NCBI RefSeq assembly: GCF_963678635.1 | Contig: NC_087065.1 | Coordinates: 18,487,623-18,551,622 of the forward strand | Direction: 5' to 3' | Origin: Symsagittifera roscoffensis | Lineage: Eukaryota > Xenacoelomorpha > Acoela > Convolutidae | DNA: 64,000 bases | In this document: positions 10,525 through 23,600 of the stretch, in pieces | Layout of the letters: each line of letters begins with the position of its first letter | Position numbering within the stretch: the stretch's first letter is position 1 | Notes under the pieces: model-generated | What the model was told of the DNA's origin: nothing | The model's database searches: none | Seen by the model: the letters and a program-made list of their open reading frames with translations, nothing else | Translations under genes and position numbers: made by a program

Positions 10525-13500
10525 CGAATCGTGATATAAATGAGCTCGTTTAAAATCTCTGAGATAGGCTATGAGGAAAAATCTGCACCATGCGTCATTT
10601 GTCTTTTTTTTTGATAATGATGACATATATCCAACGGTATTTTCCGATTAACCTTTTGTTCTGATCTTTGTTTTTAGCCAGTTTTTTTGAAGTCTGATAA
10701 TAATTGCTCACAGCTGCATGTAATTATTTGAAAAGACCAATTTTTAATAATGATGTTTTTCTAATTTAATGACAATCAAACTTTCAGACATGATACAATC
10801 GAGCGTTTTGAATCTGATGTTTTATAAATGTTTCTTTCGTTTTTCTGGGTAAAAGTTTCATGTTGAATTCAGTCTTTTTCTCGATAAAATCTTGGTAGTA
10901 GATTCTGACCCGTGATACATTTGAGTTTATTTTAAATCTGATGTCTACTCGTGTTTTGTTATGAATTTTCTGGTAAATTATATGAAATTTGACCGCTAAA
11001 TTTTCAAACTTTTTTTTCATATCTGGTTATGAAGACAATAAGTAACCGACTAAGATATAATTGAGCTTGTTGAATCTGGCTCACTGATAACCTAAATCTA
11101 ACGTTGTTTTATTGGGAACATTTTTTCTGAGATAAGCGATAAAGAAAAATCTGCATCATGCTTCATTCGTGAGTTGATAACTTTTTCTGATTTCATTGAC
11201 AATGAATTTTTCATAGATGATACAATTGAGCGTTTCAAATATGAATTTTTTGTAAATGTTTTTTTCGTTTTCTGAGTAAAAGTATTATAGTAAATCAAGT
11301 CTTTTTCTCGATAAAAACCATGATAGTAGAAATGATGAATAGTTTTTGGATCCGTGATTCAATTGAGTTTCATAAATCTGATATCTACTCATGGTTCACT
11401 ATGGTTGTTTTGGTAAATATATTAATTTTGGTTTTCTTATTTGAGAGTGATGGATTTATTTTTTGGATTGGTTATAAAGTTGACCTTTTTAATATGATTT
11501 TTTTGCTAACATTTCGCTGATCATCTTCTTAGCCGACATTTTTTATATTTTCAAACAATCTTTTGTTTCCGATTTTGAAAACATTTGGTAACCGACTAGT
11601 GATATAATTGAGCTTGTTTAATCTTGTTCATGGATGATCTAAATCGAGCGCTGTTTAATGTGATCATTTTTCTCATTATTGAGTTTTTTAAATCTGATTT
11701 CTCTTTGCTAACAGTTCGCTGATCATCATTTTATTATACGTTTTCTGAAAGTTTTCAAACATTTTTTATTTCTGATTTTAGAGACAATACGTAACCGACT
11801 CGTGACAATTTGAACTTGTCAAATCTGGTTCACTAATAACACAAATCCAACGTTGTTAATTTAAGTCTTTCTCTCGATTAAAACCATGATAGTAGAAATG
11901 ATGAGAATATTATTTGATTTGTGATTCAATTGAGCTTTTTAAATCTGATATCTATTCTTGTTTTGCTATAAGTTTTTTGGTAAAATATATTAAATTTAAG
12001 CTTTCATCTTTTTTTTGAGTTGTGATAAAGTTGAGCTTCTTAAATATGATTTATCTTAGCTAATAGTTCGCTGATCTTCGTTTTATTAGTCGTTTTTAAA
12101 ATGTTTAAACAGTCTTCTATTTCTGATTATGAAGACAATAAGTAACCGACGCAGATATAATTGAGCTTGTTAAATCTGGTTCACTGATAACCTGAATCTA
12201 ACGTTGTTTTATTGGGAACATTTTTTCTCGGAGATATGCGATGAAGAAACATCTGCACCATGCTTCATTTGTGAGTTGATAACTTTTGCTTAAATCTGTA
12301 ATATTTGTGATAAGGATTACATAGATCCAGCGTTAAATTCTGATTTACTTTTTGTTCTGATCTTTGTTTTTAGCATTTTTAGAAAGAATCTGACTATAAC
12401 TGCTAACAGCTGCTGGTAATCCTTTGATAAGGCCAATTTTTGTTCTGATTCTAATGAGAATGAAGTTTTCATAGATGATACCATTGAGTGTATTAAATCT
12501 GATGTTTTGTGTAAATGTTTCTTTAGTTTTCTGGGTGAAATTATTATGTAAATTTAAGCCTTTTTCGATAAAAAGCTTGGTAGTAGAATTGATGAGAGTT
12601 GTTTTCGAATCGTGATATAAATGAGCTCGTTTAAAATCTCTGAGATAGGCTATGAGGAAAAATCTGCACCATGCGTCATTTGTCTTTTTTTTTGATAATG
12701 ATGACATATATCCAACGGTATTTTCCGATTAACCTTTTGTTCTGATCTTTGTTTTTAGCCAGTTTTTTTGAAGTCTGATAATAATTGCTCACAGCTGCAT
12801 GTAATTATTTGAAAAGACCAATTTTTAATAATGATGTTTTTCTAATTTAATGACAATCAAACTTTCAGACATGATACAATCGAGCGTTTTGAATCTGATG
12901 TTTTATAAATGTTTCTTTCGTTTTTCTGGGTAAAAGTTTCATGTTGAATTCAGTCTTTTTCTCGATAAAATCTTGGTAGTAGATTCTGACCCGTGATACA
13001 TTTGAGTTTTTTTTAAATCTGATGTCTACTCGTGTTTTGTTATGAATTTTCTGGTAAATTATATGAAATTTGACCGCTAAATTTTCAAACTTTTTTTTCA
13101 TATCTGGTTATGAAGACAATAAGTAACCGACTAAGATATAATTGAGCTTGTTGAATCTGGCTCACTGATAACCTAAATCTAACGTTGATTTATTGGGAAC
13201 ATTTTTCTGAGATAAGCGATAAAGAAAAATCTGCATCATGCTTCATTCGTGAGTTGATAACTTTTTCTGATTTCATTGACAATGAATTTTTCATAGATGA
13301 TACAATTGAGCGTTTCAAATATGAATTTTTGTAAATGTTTTTTTCGTTTTCTGAGTAAAAGTATTATAGTAAATCAAGTCTTTTTCTCGATAAAAACCAT
13401 GATAGTAGAAATGATGAATAGTTTTTGGATCCGTGATTCAATTGAGTTTCATAAATCTGATATCTACTCATGGTTCACTATGGTTGTTTTGGTAAATATA

Positions 13501-14690
13501 TTAATTTTGGTTTTCTTATTTGAAAGTGATGGATTTATTTTTTGGATTGGTTATAAAGTTGACCTTTTTAATATGATTTTTTTGCTAACATTTCGCTGAT
13601 CATCTTCTTAGCCGACATTTTTTATATTTTCAAACAATCTTTTATTTCCGATTTTGAAAACATTTGGTAACCGACTAGTGATATAATTGAGCTTGTTTAA
13701 TCTTGTTCATGGATGATCTAAATCGAGCGCTGTTTTAATGTGATCATTTTTCTCATTCTTGAGTTTTTTAAATCTGATTTCTCTTTGCTAACAGTTCGCT
13801 GATCATCCATTTTATTATACGTTTTCTGAAAGTTTTCAAACATTTTTTATTTCTGATTTTAGAGACAATACGTAACCGACTCGTGACAATTTGAACTTGT
13901 CAAATCTGGACACAAATCCAACGTTGTTAATTTAAGTCTTTCTCTCGATTAAAACCATGATAGTAGAAATGATGAGAATATTATTTGATTTGTGATTCAA
14001 TTGAGCTTTTTAAATCTGATATCTAGTCTTGTTTTGCTATAAGTTTTTTGGTAAAATATATTAAATTTAAGCTTTCATCTTTTTTTTCGAGTTGTGATAA
14101 AGTTGAGCTTCTTAAATATGATTTATCTTAGCTAATAGTTCGCTGATCTTCATTTTATTAGTCGTTTTTAAAATGTTTAAACAGTCTTCTATTTCTGATT
14201 ATGAAGACAATAAGTAACCGACGCAGATATAATTGAGCTTGTTAAATCTGGTTCACTGATAACCTGAATCTAACGTTGTTTTATTGGGAACATTTTTTCT
14301 CGGAGATATGCGATGAAGAAACATCTGCACCATGCTTCATTTGTGAATTGATAACTTTTGCTCAAATCTGTAATATTTGTGATAAGGATTACATAGATCC
14401 AGCGTTAAATTCTGATTTACTTTTTGTTCTGATCTTTGTTTTTAGCATTTTTAGAAAGAATCTGACTATAACTGCTAACAGCTGCTGGTAATCCTTTGAT
14501 GAGGCCAATTTTTGTTTATAAAATTTTCTTCTGATTCTAATGAGAATGAAGTTTTCATAGATGATACCATTGAGTGTATTAAATCTGATGTTTTGTGTAA
14601 ATGTTTCTTTAGTTTTCTGGGTGAAATTATTATGTAAATTTAAGCCTTTTTCGATAAAAAGCTTGGTAGTAGAATTGATGAGAGTTGTTT
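10525..14690 (+). repeat. Satellite block with two copies of a 2,081-bp higher-order unit
   Basis: Copy 1 (10525-12605) and copy 2 (12606 to about 14690) match along their length with small differences. CGAATCGTGATATAAATGAG occurs at 10525 and 12606. The sequence across the copy junction at 12600 is a hybrid: its left part matches the right end of copy 2 (near 14686), and its right part matches the start of copy 1. This is the signature of unequal crossing over between non-equivalent subrepeats that share an ATTCGTGAT-like core. Confidence 0.85.
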
Positions 14691-17600
14691 TTGATTCGTG
14701 ATTCATTTGAGGTTTTTAAATATGCTAGCTACTCTTGTTTTAATATACCTTTTCTTGTAAAATAAAATAAGTTTGAGCGTTCATCTTAGAGATGGATGGC
14801 ACAACTTTTTTTCTTTTTGTGATGAAGTTGAGCTTCTTGAATAAAATTTTTTTCTGCTACAAGTTCGCTGATCATCATTTTGATAAAAGTTTTAAATTTT
14901 TCAAGTTTTTTTCTTTCTGATTATGAGGACAATAAGTAACCGACTCGTGACATAAATGAGCTTGTTAAATCTGTTTCACTGATAACCTAAATCTAATGTT
15001 TTTTGTGAAAATTTTTTCTCTGGGATATGCGTTGAGGAAAATTCTGCACCATGCTTCATTTGTGAGTTGATTATTTTTGTTCGAGTCCATAGAATTTGTG
15101 ATAATGATGAAATAGATCCAACGCTGATTTCTGATTTCCCTTTTGTTCTGATCTTTGTTTTTAGCAATTTTTTTTAAATTTGATTAACTGCTAACTGCTG
15201 CCAATTATTGCTATGAAGTTTTCTTCTGATGTAAAGGACAATGAAGTGTTCATAGACGTTACAAGTGAGCGTTTTAAATTTGATGTTTTTAGCTGTTTCT
15301 TTCTCTTTCTGGGTAAAAGTATTCTGTTATTTTGAGTGTTTTTCTCAATAAAAAACCATGATAGTGGGAATGATGAGATTATTTTTTGATTCTTGATTCA
15401 ATTGAGTTTTTTAAATCTGATATCTCGTTTTGCCATAAATTTTTAAAAATGGCTTATTTAAATATGATTTTTCTTTGCTAACAGTTCGCTGATCATCTTT
15501 TTATAAGACTTTTGTTAATTTTTCAAACATTTTTTGTTTCTGATTATGAAGACAATAAGTAACCGGCTCGTGGCATAATTGAGCTTGTTAAATTTGTTTC
15601 ACTGATAACCTAAATCTAATGTTTTTTTGTGAAAATTTTTTCTCTGAGATATGCGATGAAGAAAGTTCTGCACCATGCTTCATTCGTGAGTTGATTACTT
15701 TTGTTCGAGTCCATAGAATTTGTGATAATGATGAAATAGATCCAACGCTGATTTCTGATTTATATTTTGTTCTGATCTTTGTTTTTAGCATTTTTAAAAA
15801 GAATCTGACTATAACTGCTAACAGCTGCTGGTAATCCTTTGATGAAGCCATTTTTTGTTCACAAAATTTTCTTCTGATTCTCATGAGAATGAAGTTTTCA
15901 TAGATGATACAAGTGAGCGTTTCAAATTTGATGGTTTTTAGATCTTTCTTTTTTTTTCTGGGTAAAAGTTTCATGTTATTTTGAGTGTTTTTCTCGATAA
16001 AATCCAGGATAGTAGAAATGATAATATTTTTGATTTGTGATTCAATTGAGCTTTTTAAAATCTGATATATACTCTCGTTTTGCCATAAGTCTTGTGGTAA
16101 AATCAATAAATTCGAGCGTTCATATTTTTTTGACTTGTGATAAAGTTAAGCTTTTTAAATATGATTTTTCTTTGCTAACAGTTCGCTGATCATCATTTTA
16201 TTAGACGTTTGTTAAATTTTAAGCGTTTTTTCGTTTCTGATTATGAAGACAATAAGTAACCGACTCGTGACATAATTGAGGTTGTTAAATCTGTTTCACT
16301 GTTAACCTAAATCTAATGTTTTTTTTGTGAAAATTTTTTCTCTGAGATATGCGATGAAGAAAAACTGCACCCGACTTCATTTGTTACCTTTTGTTCTGAT
16401 CTTTGTTTTTAGCAAGTTTTTGATAAAAAATCTGACTTACTGCTATCAGCTGCTGGTAATCCTTTGAAAAGGCCAATCATTACTATTAAGTTTGCTTTTG
16501 ATGTTAAGAACAATGAATTTGTCATAGATGATACAAGCGAGCGTTTTAAATTTGATGATTTGTAGATGTTTTTTTTTCTCTTTCTGGGTAAAAGTATTAT
16601 GTTATTCTGAGTGTTTTTCTCGATAAAGACCATGATAGTAGAAATGATGAGAATATTTTTTGATTCGTGATCCAATTGAGCTTTTTAAATCTGATATCTA
16701 CACTTGTTTTGCTATAAAGTTTCTGGTTAGATAAAATAAGTTTGAGCGTTCATCTTAGAGAGTGATAGTACAATTTTTTTTCTGTTTGTGATAAAGTTGA
16801 GCTTCTTAAATAAAATTTTTTTGCTACCAGTTCGCTGATCATCATTTTAATAGACATTTTTTAAATTTTCAATGATTTTTTTGTTTCTGATTATGAAGAC
16901 AATAAGTAACCGTCTCATGACATAATTGAGCTTGTTGAATCTGTTTCACTGATAACCTAAATCTAACGTTTTTTTGTGAACATTTTTTTCTCTGAGATAT
17001 GCGATGGAGAAAAGTCTGCAGCATGATTCATTTGTGAGTTCATAATTTTGTTCGAGTCCGTATTGTTTGTGATAATGGTGAAGTAGATCCAACGCTGATT
17101 TCTGATTTACCATTTGTTTTGATCTTTGTTTTTAGCAACTTTTAGAAGAAAAATCTGACTATAACTGCTAACAGTTGCTGCTAATCTTTTGAAAAGGCCA
17201 ATTTTTAATTATAAAGTTTTCTTTTGATTTTAATGACTACGATGTTTCTCTTTCTGGGTAAGAGTATTATTATGTTATTTCAAGTGTTTTTCTCGATAAA
17301 AACCATGATAGTAGAAATGATGAGAGTAGTTTTTGATTCCTGATCCAATTGAGCTTTTTAAATCTGATATCTACTCTTGTTTTGCTATAAATTTTCTGGT
17401 TAATTAAAATAAGTTTGAGCGTACATCTAAGAAAGTGATGGTACAGTTTTTTTTCTGTTTGTGATAAAGTTGAGCTACTTAAATAAGATTTTTTTGCTAC
17501 CAGTTCGCTGATCATCTTTTTATAGACGTTTTCAAAATTTTCAATTAATTTTATGTTTCTGATTTTGAAGACAATCAGTAAAAAACTCATGATATAATTG

Positions 17601-20600
17601 AGCTTGTTAAATCTGGTTCATTGATAACCTAAATCTATCGTTGTTTTTCTAAGAACATTTTTTGTCTGAGATATGCGATGCAGAAAGTTCTGCACCATGC
17701 TTCATTCGCGAATGGATTACTTTTGTTCGAGTCCATAGATTTTGTGATAATGATGAAATAGATCCAACGCTGATTTCAGATTTACCTTTTGTTCTGATCT
17801 TTGTTTTTAGCATTTTTAAAAAGAATCTGACTATAACTGCTAACAGCTGCTGGTAATCCTTTGATGAAGCCATTTTTTGTTCACAAAATTTTCTTCTGAT
17901 TCTCATGAGAATGAAGTTTTCATAGATGATACAAGTGAGCGTTTCAAATTTGATGGTTTTTAGATCTTTCTTTTTTTTTCTGGGTAAAAGTTTCATGTTA
18001 TTTTGAGTGTTTTTCTCGATAAAATCCAGGATAGCAGAAATGATAATATTTTTTGATTTGTGATTCAATTGAGCTTTTTAAATCTGATATATACTCTCGT
18101 TTTGCCATAAGTCTTGTGGTAAAATCAATAAATTCGAGCGTTCATATTTTTTTGACTTGTGATAAAGTTAAGCTTTTTAAATATGATTTTTCTTTGCTAA
18201 CAGTTCGCTGATCATCATTTTATTAGACGTTTGTTAAATTTTAAGCGTTTTTTCGTTTCTGATTATGAAGACAATAAGTAACCGACTCGTGACATAATTG
18301 AGGTTGTTAAATCTGTTTCACTGTTAACCTAAATCTAATGTTTTTTTTGTGAAAATTTTTTCTCTGAGATATGCGATGAAGAAAAACTGCACCCGACTTC
18401 ATTTGTTACCTTTTGTTCTGATCTTTGTTTTTAGCAAGTTTTTGATAAAAAATCTGACTTACTGCTATCAGCTGCTGGTAATCCTTTGAAAAGGCCAATC
18501 ATTACTATTAAGTTTGCTTTTGATGTTAAGAACAATGAATTTGTCATAGATGATACAAGCGAGCGTTTTAAATTTGATGATTTGTAGATGTTTTTTTTTC
18601 TCTTTCTGGGTAAAAGTATTATGTTATTCTGAGTGTTTTTCTCGATAAAGACCATGATAGTAGAAATGATGAGAATATTTTTTGATTCGTGATCCAATTG
18701 AGCTTTTTAAATCTGATATCTACACTTGTTTTGCTATAAAGTTTCTGGTTAGATAAAATAAGTTTGAGCGTTCATCTTAGAGAGTGATAGTACAATTTTT
18801 TTTCTGTTTGTGATAAAGTTGAGCTTCTTAAATAAAAATTTTTTGCTACCAGTTCGCTGATCATCATTTTAATAGACATTTTTTAAATTTTCAATGATTT
18901 TTTTGTTTCTGATTATGAAGACAATAAGTAACCGTCTCATGACATAATTGAGCTTGTTGAATCTGGTTCACTGATAACCTAAATCTAACGTTTTTTTGTG
19001 AACATTTTTTTCTCTGAGATATGCGATGGAGAAAAGTCTGCAGCATGATTCATTTGTGAGTTCATAATTTTGTTCGAGTCCGTATTGTTTGTGATAATGG
19101 TGAAGTAGATCCAACGCTGATTTCTGATTTACCATTTGTTTTGATCTTTGTTTTTAGCAACTTTTAGAAGAAAAATCTGACTATAACTGCTAACAGTTGC
19201 TGCTAATCTTTTGAAAAGGCCAATTTTTAATTATAAAGTTTTCTTTTGATTTTAATGACTACGATGTTTCTCTTTCTGGGTAAGAGTATTATTATGTTAT
19301 TTCAAGTGTTTTTCTCGATAAAAACCATGATAGTAGAAATGATGAGAGTAGTTTTTGATTCCTGATCCAATTGAGCTTTTTAAATCTGATATCTACTCTT
19401 GTTTTGCTATAAATTTTCTGGTTAATTGAAATAAGTTTGAGCGTACATCTAAGAAAGTGATGGTACAGTTTTTTTTCTGTTTGTGATAAAGTTGAGCTAC
19501 TTAAATAAGATTTTTTTGCTACCAGTTCGCTGATCATCTTTTTATAGACGTTTTCAAAATTTTCAATTAATTTTATGTTTCTGATTTTGAAGACAATCAG
19601 TAAAAAACTCATGATATAATTGAGCTTGTTAAATCTGGTTCATTGATAACCTAAATCTATCGTTGTTTTTTTAAGAACATTTTTTTGTCTGAGATATGCG
19701 ATGCAGAAAGTTCTGCACCATGCTTCATTCGCGAATGGATTACTTTTGTTCGAGTCCATAGATTTTGTGATAATGATGAAATAGATCCAACGCTGATTTC
19801 AGATTTACCTTTTGTTCTGATCTTTGTTTTTAGCAATTTTTGAAAAAAATCTGACTAACTACTAACAGCTGCTGGTAATTCTTTGAAAAGGACAATTATT
19901 ACTATAAAATTTTCTTCTGATGTTAAGGACAATGAAATTTTTATAGATGTTACAAGTGAGCGTTTTAAATTTGATGTTTCTTAGATGTTTCTTTCTCTTT
20001 CTGTGTAAAAGTATTATGTTATTTTGAGTGTTTTTCTCAATAAAGACCATGATAGTAGAAATGATGAGAATATTTTTTGATTCGTGATCCAATTGAGCTT
20101 TTTAATTTTGATATCTACTCTCGTTTTGCCATAAAGTTTCTGGTTAAATAAAATAAGTTTGAGCGTTCATCTTAGAGAGTGATAGTACAATTTTTTTTCT
20201 GTTTGTGATAAAGTTGAGCTTCTTAAATATAATTTTTTGCTACCAGTTCGCTGATCATCATTTTAATAGACATTTTTTAAATTTTCAATGATTTTTTGGT
20301 TTCTGATTATGAAGACAATAAATAACCGTCTCATGACATAATTGAGCTTGTTAAATCTGTTTCACTGATAACCTAAATCTAACGTTTTTCTTGTGAACAT
20401 TTTTTTCTCTGAGATATGCGATGGAGAAAAGTCTGCAGCATGATTCATTTGTGAGTTCGTAATTTTGTTCGAGTCCGTTTTGTTTGTGATAATGGTGAAG
20501 TAGATCCAACGCTGATTTCTGATTTACCTTTTGTTCTGATCTTTGTTTTAAGCAATTTTTAGAAGAAAAATCTGACTATAATTGCTAACAGTTGCTGCTA

Positions 20601-23600
20601 ATCTTTTGAAAAGGCCAATTTTTAATTAAAAAGTTTTCTTTTGATTTTAATGACTACGATGTTTTTCTTTCTGGGTAAGAGTATTATGTTATTTCAATTG
20701 TTTTTCTCGATAAAAACCATGATAGTAGAAATGTTGAGAGTACTTTTTGATTCCTGATCCAATTGAGCTTTTTAAATCTGATATCTACTCTTGTTTTGCT
20801 ATAAATTTTCTGGTTAATCAAAATAAGTTTGAGCGTAAATCTAAGAAAGTGATGGTACAGTTTTTTTTCTGTTTGTGATAAAGTTGAGCTACTTAAATAA
20901 GATTTTTTTGCTACCAGTTCGCTGATCATCATTTTATAGACGTTTTCAAAATTTTCAATTAATTTTATGTTTCTGATTTTGAAGACAATCAGTAAAAAAC
21001 TCATGATATAATTGAGCTTGCTAAATCTGTTTCACTGATAACCAAAATCTAATGTTTTTTGTGAAACATTTTTCTCTGAGATATGCGATGAAGAAAGTTC
21101 TGCACCATGCTTCATTCGTGAGTTGATTACTTTTGTTCGAGTCCATAGAGTTTGTGATAATGATGAATTAGATCCAACGCTGATTTCTGATTTACATTTT
21201 GTTCTGATCTTTGTTTTTAGCATTTTTAAAAAGAATCTGACTATAACTGCTAACATCTGCTGGTAATCCTTTGATGAAGCCATTTTTTGTTCACAAATTT
21301 TTCTTCTGATTCTCATGAGAATGAAGTTTTCATAGATGATACAAGTGAGCGTTTCAAATTTGATGGTTTTTAGATGTTTCTTTCTTTTTCTGGGTAAAAG
21401 TTTCATGTTATTTTGAGTGTTTTTCTCGATAAAATCCACGATAGTAGAAATGATAATTTTTTTGATTTGTGGTTAAATTGAGCTTTTTAAATCTGATATA
21501 TATTCTCGTTTTGCCATAAGTTTTGTGGTAAAATAAATAAATTCGAGCGTTCATCTTTTTTTGACTTGTGATAAAGTTAAGCTTTTTAAATATGATTCTT
21601 CTTTGCTAACAGTTCGCTGATCATCATTTTATTAGACGTTTGTTAAATTTTAAGCGTTTTTTCGTTTCTGATTATGAAGACAATAAGTAACCGACTCGTG
21701 ACATAATTGAGCTTGTTAAATCTGTTTCACTGTTAACCTAAATCTAATGTTTTTTTTTGTGAAAATTTTTTCTCTGAGATATGCGATGAAGAAAAACTGC
21801 ACCCGGCTTCATTTGTTACCTTTTGTTCTGATCTTTGTTTTTAGCAAGTTTTTGATAAAAAATCTGACTTACTGCTATCAGCTGCTGGTAATCCTTTGAA
21901 AAGGCCAATTATTACTATAAAGTTTTCTTCTGATGTTAAGGACAATGAAATTTTCATAGATGTTACAAGTGAGCGTTTTAAATTTGATGTTTCTTAGATG
22001 TTTCTTTCTCTTTCTGTGTAAAAGTATTATGTTATTTTGAGTGTTTTTCTCAATAAAGACCATGATAGTAGAAATGAGAATATTTTTTGATTCGTGATCC
22101 AATTGAGCTTTTTAAATTTGATATCTACTCTCGTTTTGCCATAAAAATTCTGGTTAAATAAAATAAGTTTGAGCGTTCATCTTAGAGAGTGATAGTACAA
22201 TTTTTCTGTTTGTGATAAAGTTGAGCTTCTTAAATATAATTTTTTGCTACCAGTTCGCTGATCATCATTTTAATAGACATTTTTTAAATTTTCAATGATT
22301 TTTTTGTTTCTGATTATGAAGACAATAAGTAACCGTCTCATGACATAATTGAGCTTGTTAAATCTGTTTCACTGATAACCTAAGTCTAACGTTTTTTTGT
22401 GAACATTTTTTTCTGAGATATGCAATGGAGAAAAGTCTGCAGCATGATTCATTTGTGAGTTCATAATTTTGTTCGAGTCCGTATTGTTTGTGATAATGGT
22501 GAAGTAGATCCAACGCTGATTTCTGATTTACCTTTTGTTCTGATCTTTGTTTTTAGCAATTTTTAGAAGAAAAATCTGACTATAACTGCTAACAGTTGCT
22601 GCTAATCTTTTGAAAAGGCCAATTTTTAATTATAAAGTTTTCTTTTGATTTTAATGACTACGATGTTTCTCTTTCTGGGTAAAAGTTTCATGTTATTTTG
22701 AGTGTTTTTCTCGATAAAACCATGATAGTAGAAATGATGAGAGAAGTTTTTGATTCCTGATCCAATTGAGCTTTTTAAATCTGATATCTACTCTTGTTTT
22801 GCTATAATTTTTCTGGTTAATTAAAATAAGTTTGAGCGTAAATCTAAGAAAGTGATGGTACAGTTTTTTTTCTGTTTGTGATAAAGTTGAGCTACTTAAA
22901 TAAGATTTTTTTGCTACCAGTTCGCTGATCATTATTTTATAGACGTTTTCAAAATTTTCAATTAATTTTATGTTTCTGATTTTGAAAACAATCAGTAAAA
23001 AACTCATGATATAATTGAGCTTGCTAAATCTGTTTCACTGATAACCAAAATCTAATGTTTTTTGTGAAACTTTTTCTCTGAGATATGCGATGAAGAAAGT
23101 TCTGCACCATGCTTCATTCGTGAGTTGATTACATTTGTTCGAGTCCATAGAGTTTGTGATAATGATGAAATAGATCCAACGCTGATTTCTGATTTACATT
23201 TTGTTCTGATCTTTGTTTTTAGCATTTTTAAAAAGAATCTGACTATAACTGCTAACAGCTGCTAGTAATCCTTTGATGAAGCCATTTTTTGTTCACAAAA
23301 TTTTCTTCTGATTCTCATGAGAATGAAGTTTTCATAGATGATACAAGTGAGCGTTTCAAATTTGATGGTTTTTAGATGTTTCTTTCTTTTTCTGGGTAAA
23401 AGTTTCATGTTATTTTGAGTGTTTTTCTCGATAAAATCCACGATAGTAGAAATGATAATATTTTTTGATTTGTGATTCAATTGAGCTTTTTAAATCTGAT
23501 ATATACTCTCGTTTTGCCATAAGTTTTGTGGTAAAATAAATAAATTCGAGCGTTCATCTTTTTTTTGACTTGTGATAAAGTTAAGCTTTTTAAATATGAT

